A stretch of 64,000 nucleotides of DNA from Candidatus Pelagisphaera phototrophica. GTDB taxonomy: Bacteria > Verrucomicrobiota > Verrucomicrobiia > Opitutales > Opitutaceae. A program made the position numbers and the translations under genes. The stretch covers positions 434,001 to 498,000 of the forward strand of contig NZ_CP076039.1 in NCBI RefSeq assembly GCF_014529625.1, in the 5' to 3' direction. Below, in pieces: positions 62,849-64,000 of this stretch (the stretch's first letter is position 1; every line of letters begins with the position of its first letter). The notes beneath the pieces are model-generated. The model made no database searches and was not told the origin of the DNA. It saw nothing but the letters and a program-made list of their open reading frames with translations.

Positions 62849-64000
62849 ATGGCGCCTCAAGATGAGCTTTTTTCGGGTGAAGCGGACTTGGAAATGATTT
62901 CAAGTCGGGAAGGGTCGGACGATGGTAGTTCCGCGTCTAAACCACTTGCTGCACGAATGCGCCCTCGCTCCCTATCGGAAGTGATTGGACAGGATCACGT
63001 TCTCGGAAAGGGCAAATTGTTGCCGAAATTGGTGGAGTCGAATTCATTCGGAAGCCTTTTGTTCTACGGTCCCCCGGGTTGCGGTAAAACAAGCTTGGCA
63101 GAAGCCATCGCCAACGAAACGGAAAGCCGGTTTGTCAGAATCAATGCGGTCATGTCGAACGTTGCAGAACTACGGCAAATATTAAATGCAGCTCGACGTA
63201 TAGAAAAAAAGGATACCGTTTTATTCATTGATGAAATTCACCGATTCAATAAATCGCAACAGGATCTGCTGTTGCCCGACGTAGAGTCTGGTACGATCCG
63301 ACTTATCGGAGCGACTACCCACAATCCAGGGTTTTATGTGAACGCTCCGTTGCTGAGCCGATCACACCTATTCCGACTCGAACCACACTCGGTAGAAAAC
63401 ATCGTTCAATCCATGATTCGTGCTCTAGAGGATGAAGACCGAGGGTTGCGGCAGCGAAAGCACAGGGCTTCTAGAAACACCCTCGTGGGTCTAGCGAAAT
63501 TGAGCGATGGGGATTTGCGTCGGGGACTCAATGCGCTAGAGGTGGTTGCGTTGGGCCTTGAAATTGGGGAGGAAATTTCGGCGGATGCGATATCGGTATT
63601 CGCGAGTGAAAGACAGATCCGATACGATTCTGACGAAGACGAGCACTACGACACGATATCCGCTTTTATAAAAAGCATGCGAGGGGGATCCCCGGATGCT
63701 GCCTTATACTGGCTGGCAAAGATGCTAGCGGGAGGAGAAGACCCTCGGTTTATTGGGCGACGCCTCATCATTTTTGCGTCTGAGGATGTCGGGCTGGCGG
63801 ATTCGAGTGCCCTGTCGCTAGCAACTGCAACACAGCAGGCCTGTGAATTCGTCGGTCTGCCTCAATGTGAAATTAATCTCGCGCATTGCGTTGTCTACAT
63901 GGCGACAGCACCCAAAAGCAATTCCTCTTATGTTGCGCTTGGGGAAGTAAAGGCCGCGATCGCTGATAGGCCCATTCAGGAAGTGCCAATCTGGCTTAAG
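62849..64000 (+). CDS. rarA: Replication-associated recombination protein RarA (MgsA), partial at window end
   Basis: 384 codons are open from the ATG at 62849 to the last base, so the C-terminus lies outside. AAA+ ATPase related to clamp loaders that acts at stalled replication forks. PLAARMRPRSLSEVIGQDHV is the family opening, LLFYGPPGCGKTSLAEAI is Walker A, VLFIDEIHRFNKSQQD is Walker B, and IGATTHNPGFYVNAPLLSR holds sensor 1 and the Arg finger. DLRRGLNALEV is sensor 2, and later DPRFIGRRLIIFASEDVGLAD belongs to the tetramerisation region. A ~30-residue acidic leader precedes the core. It is divergent from the thiD remnant. Confidence 0.93.
   Translation, partial: MAPQDELFSGEADLEMISSREGSDDGSSASKPLAARMRPRSLSEVIGQDHVLGKGKLLPKLVESNSFGSLLFYGPPGCGKTSLAEAIANETESRFVRINAVMSNVAELRQILNAARRIEKKDTVLFIDEIHRFNKSQQDLLLPDVESGTIRLIGATTHNPGFYVNAPLLSRSHLFRLEPHSVENIVQSMIRALEDEDRGLRQRKHRASRNTLVGLAKLSDGDLRRGLNALEVVALGLEIGEEISADAISVFASERQIRYDSDEDEHYDTISAFIKSMRGGSPDAALYWLAKMLAGGEDPRFIGRRLIIFASEDVGLADSSALSLATATQQACEFVGLPQCEINLAHCVVYMATAPKSNSSYVALGEVKAAIADRPIQEVPIWLK

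Noticed and set aside
1..64000. CRISPR arrays, rRNA genes, insertion sequences, restriction-modification or toxin-antitoxin systems
   Set aside because: I looked for regular repeats, transposase DDE/HUH motifs and methylase motifs on both strands and saw none. The only mobile-type signal is the tRNA-Ser fragment.

Overview
The window looks like a chromosomal segment of a free-living, aerobic, Gram-negative bacterium of the Verrucomicrobiota (probably Opitutae-like) or a near relative in the PVC group. This placement is inferred from gene content: a DUF1800/DUF1501 secreted-protein operon with a planctomycete-type CxxCH module, a pyrophosphate-dependent phosphofructokinase, a one-chain glycyl-tRNA synthetase, a complete sugar-nucleotide (GDP-fucose) branch and a 13-gene complex I operon. 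No 16S gene or other decisive marker is present, so the placement is tentative.

Layout. 1-6.6 kb is a surface-polysaccharide region: a visibly AT-rich bifunctional glycosyltransferase cut by the window edge, a second glycosyltransferase with a large internal insertion, and gmd-like/fcl/gmd genes for GDP-4-keto-6-deoxymannose and GDP-L-fucose. 7.1-18.4 kb carries mostly housekeeping genes (secreted M16 peptidase, SNF2 helicase, glycyl-tRNA synthetase, PPi-PFK, NhaC antiporter). 18.4-25.1 kb is a minus-strand operon DUF1800 - DUF1501 - large haem/NxxGxxAF/Ig protein. The last gene ends at a stop codon followed by 203 more in-frame codons of decayed repeat sequence. 25.5-31.6 kb groups molybdenum-cofactor genes: xdhC and mocA on the plus strand; moeA, moaC, moaD and moaE on the minus strand, with gnd and a small membrane protein between. 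31.6-42.2 kb is a mixed housekeeping block (holA, GT4, sulfotransferase, purB, OsmC, RumA-type methyltransferase, sufE, nitroreductase, RibD deaminase domain, yidD, dcd, aminotransferase).

42.6-45.9 kb is a candidate small integrated island. It lies between an intact tRNA-Ser(GGA) at 45923-46012 and a 24-bp partial copy of that tRNA's 3' end at 42558-42581. It holds a Tat-exported amidohydrolase, an unrecognised two-part secreted protein and a small gene broken by an in-frame stop. No integrase remains. 46.2-59.9 kb is the nuoBCDEFGHIJKLMN operon (NADH:quinone oxidoreductase); nuoA is absent and the place where it would be expected is next to the tRNA. 60-64 kb has two small proteins of unknown function, a ComEC protein without its C-terminal nuclease-like domain, a truncated thiD remnant and the start of rarA, which runs off the window.

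The best candidates for something undescribed are the DUF1800-DUF1501-haem/Ig operon with its eroding C-terminal repeats, and the tRNA-Ser-bounded 3.3-kb segment. All family assignments come from reading motifs by eye; no database search was run.
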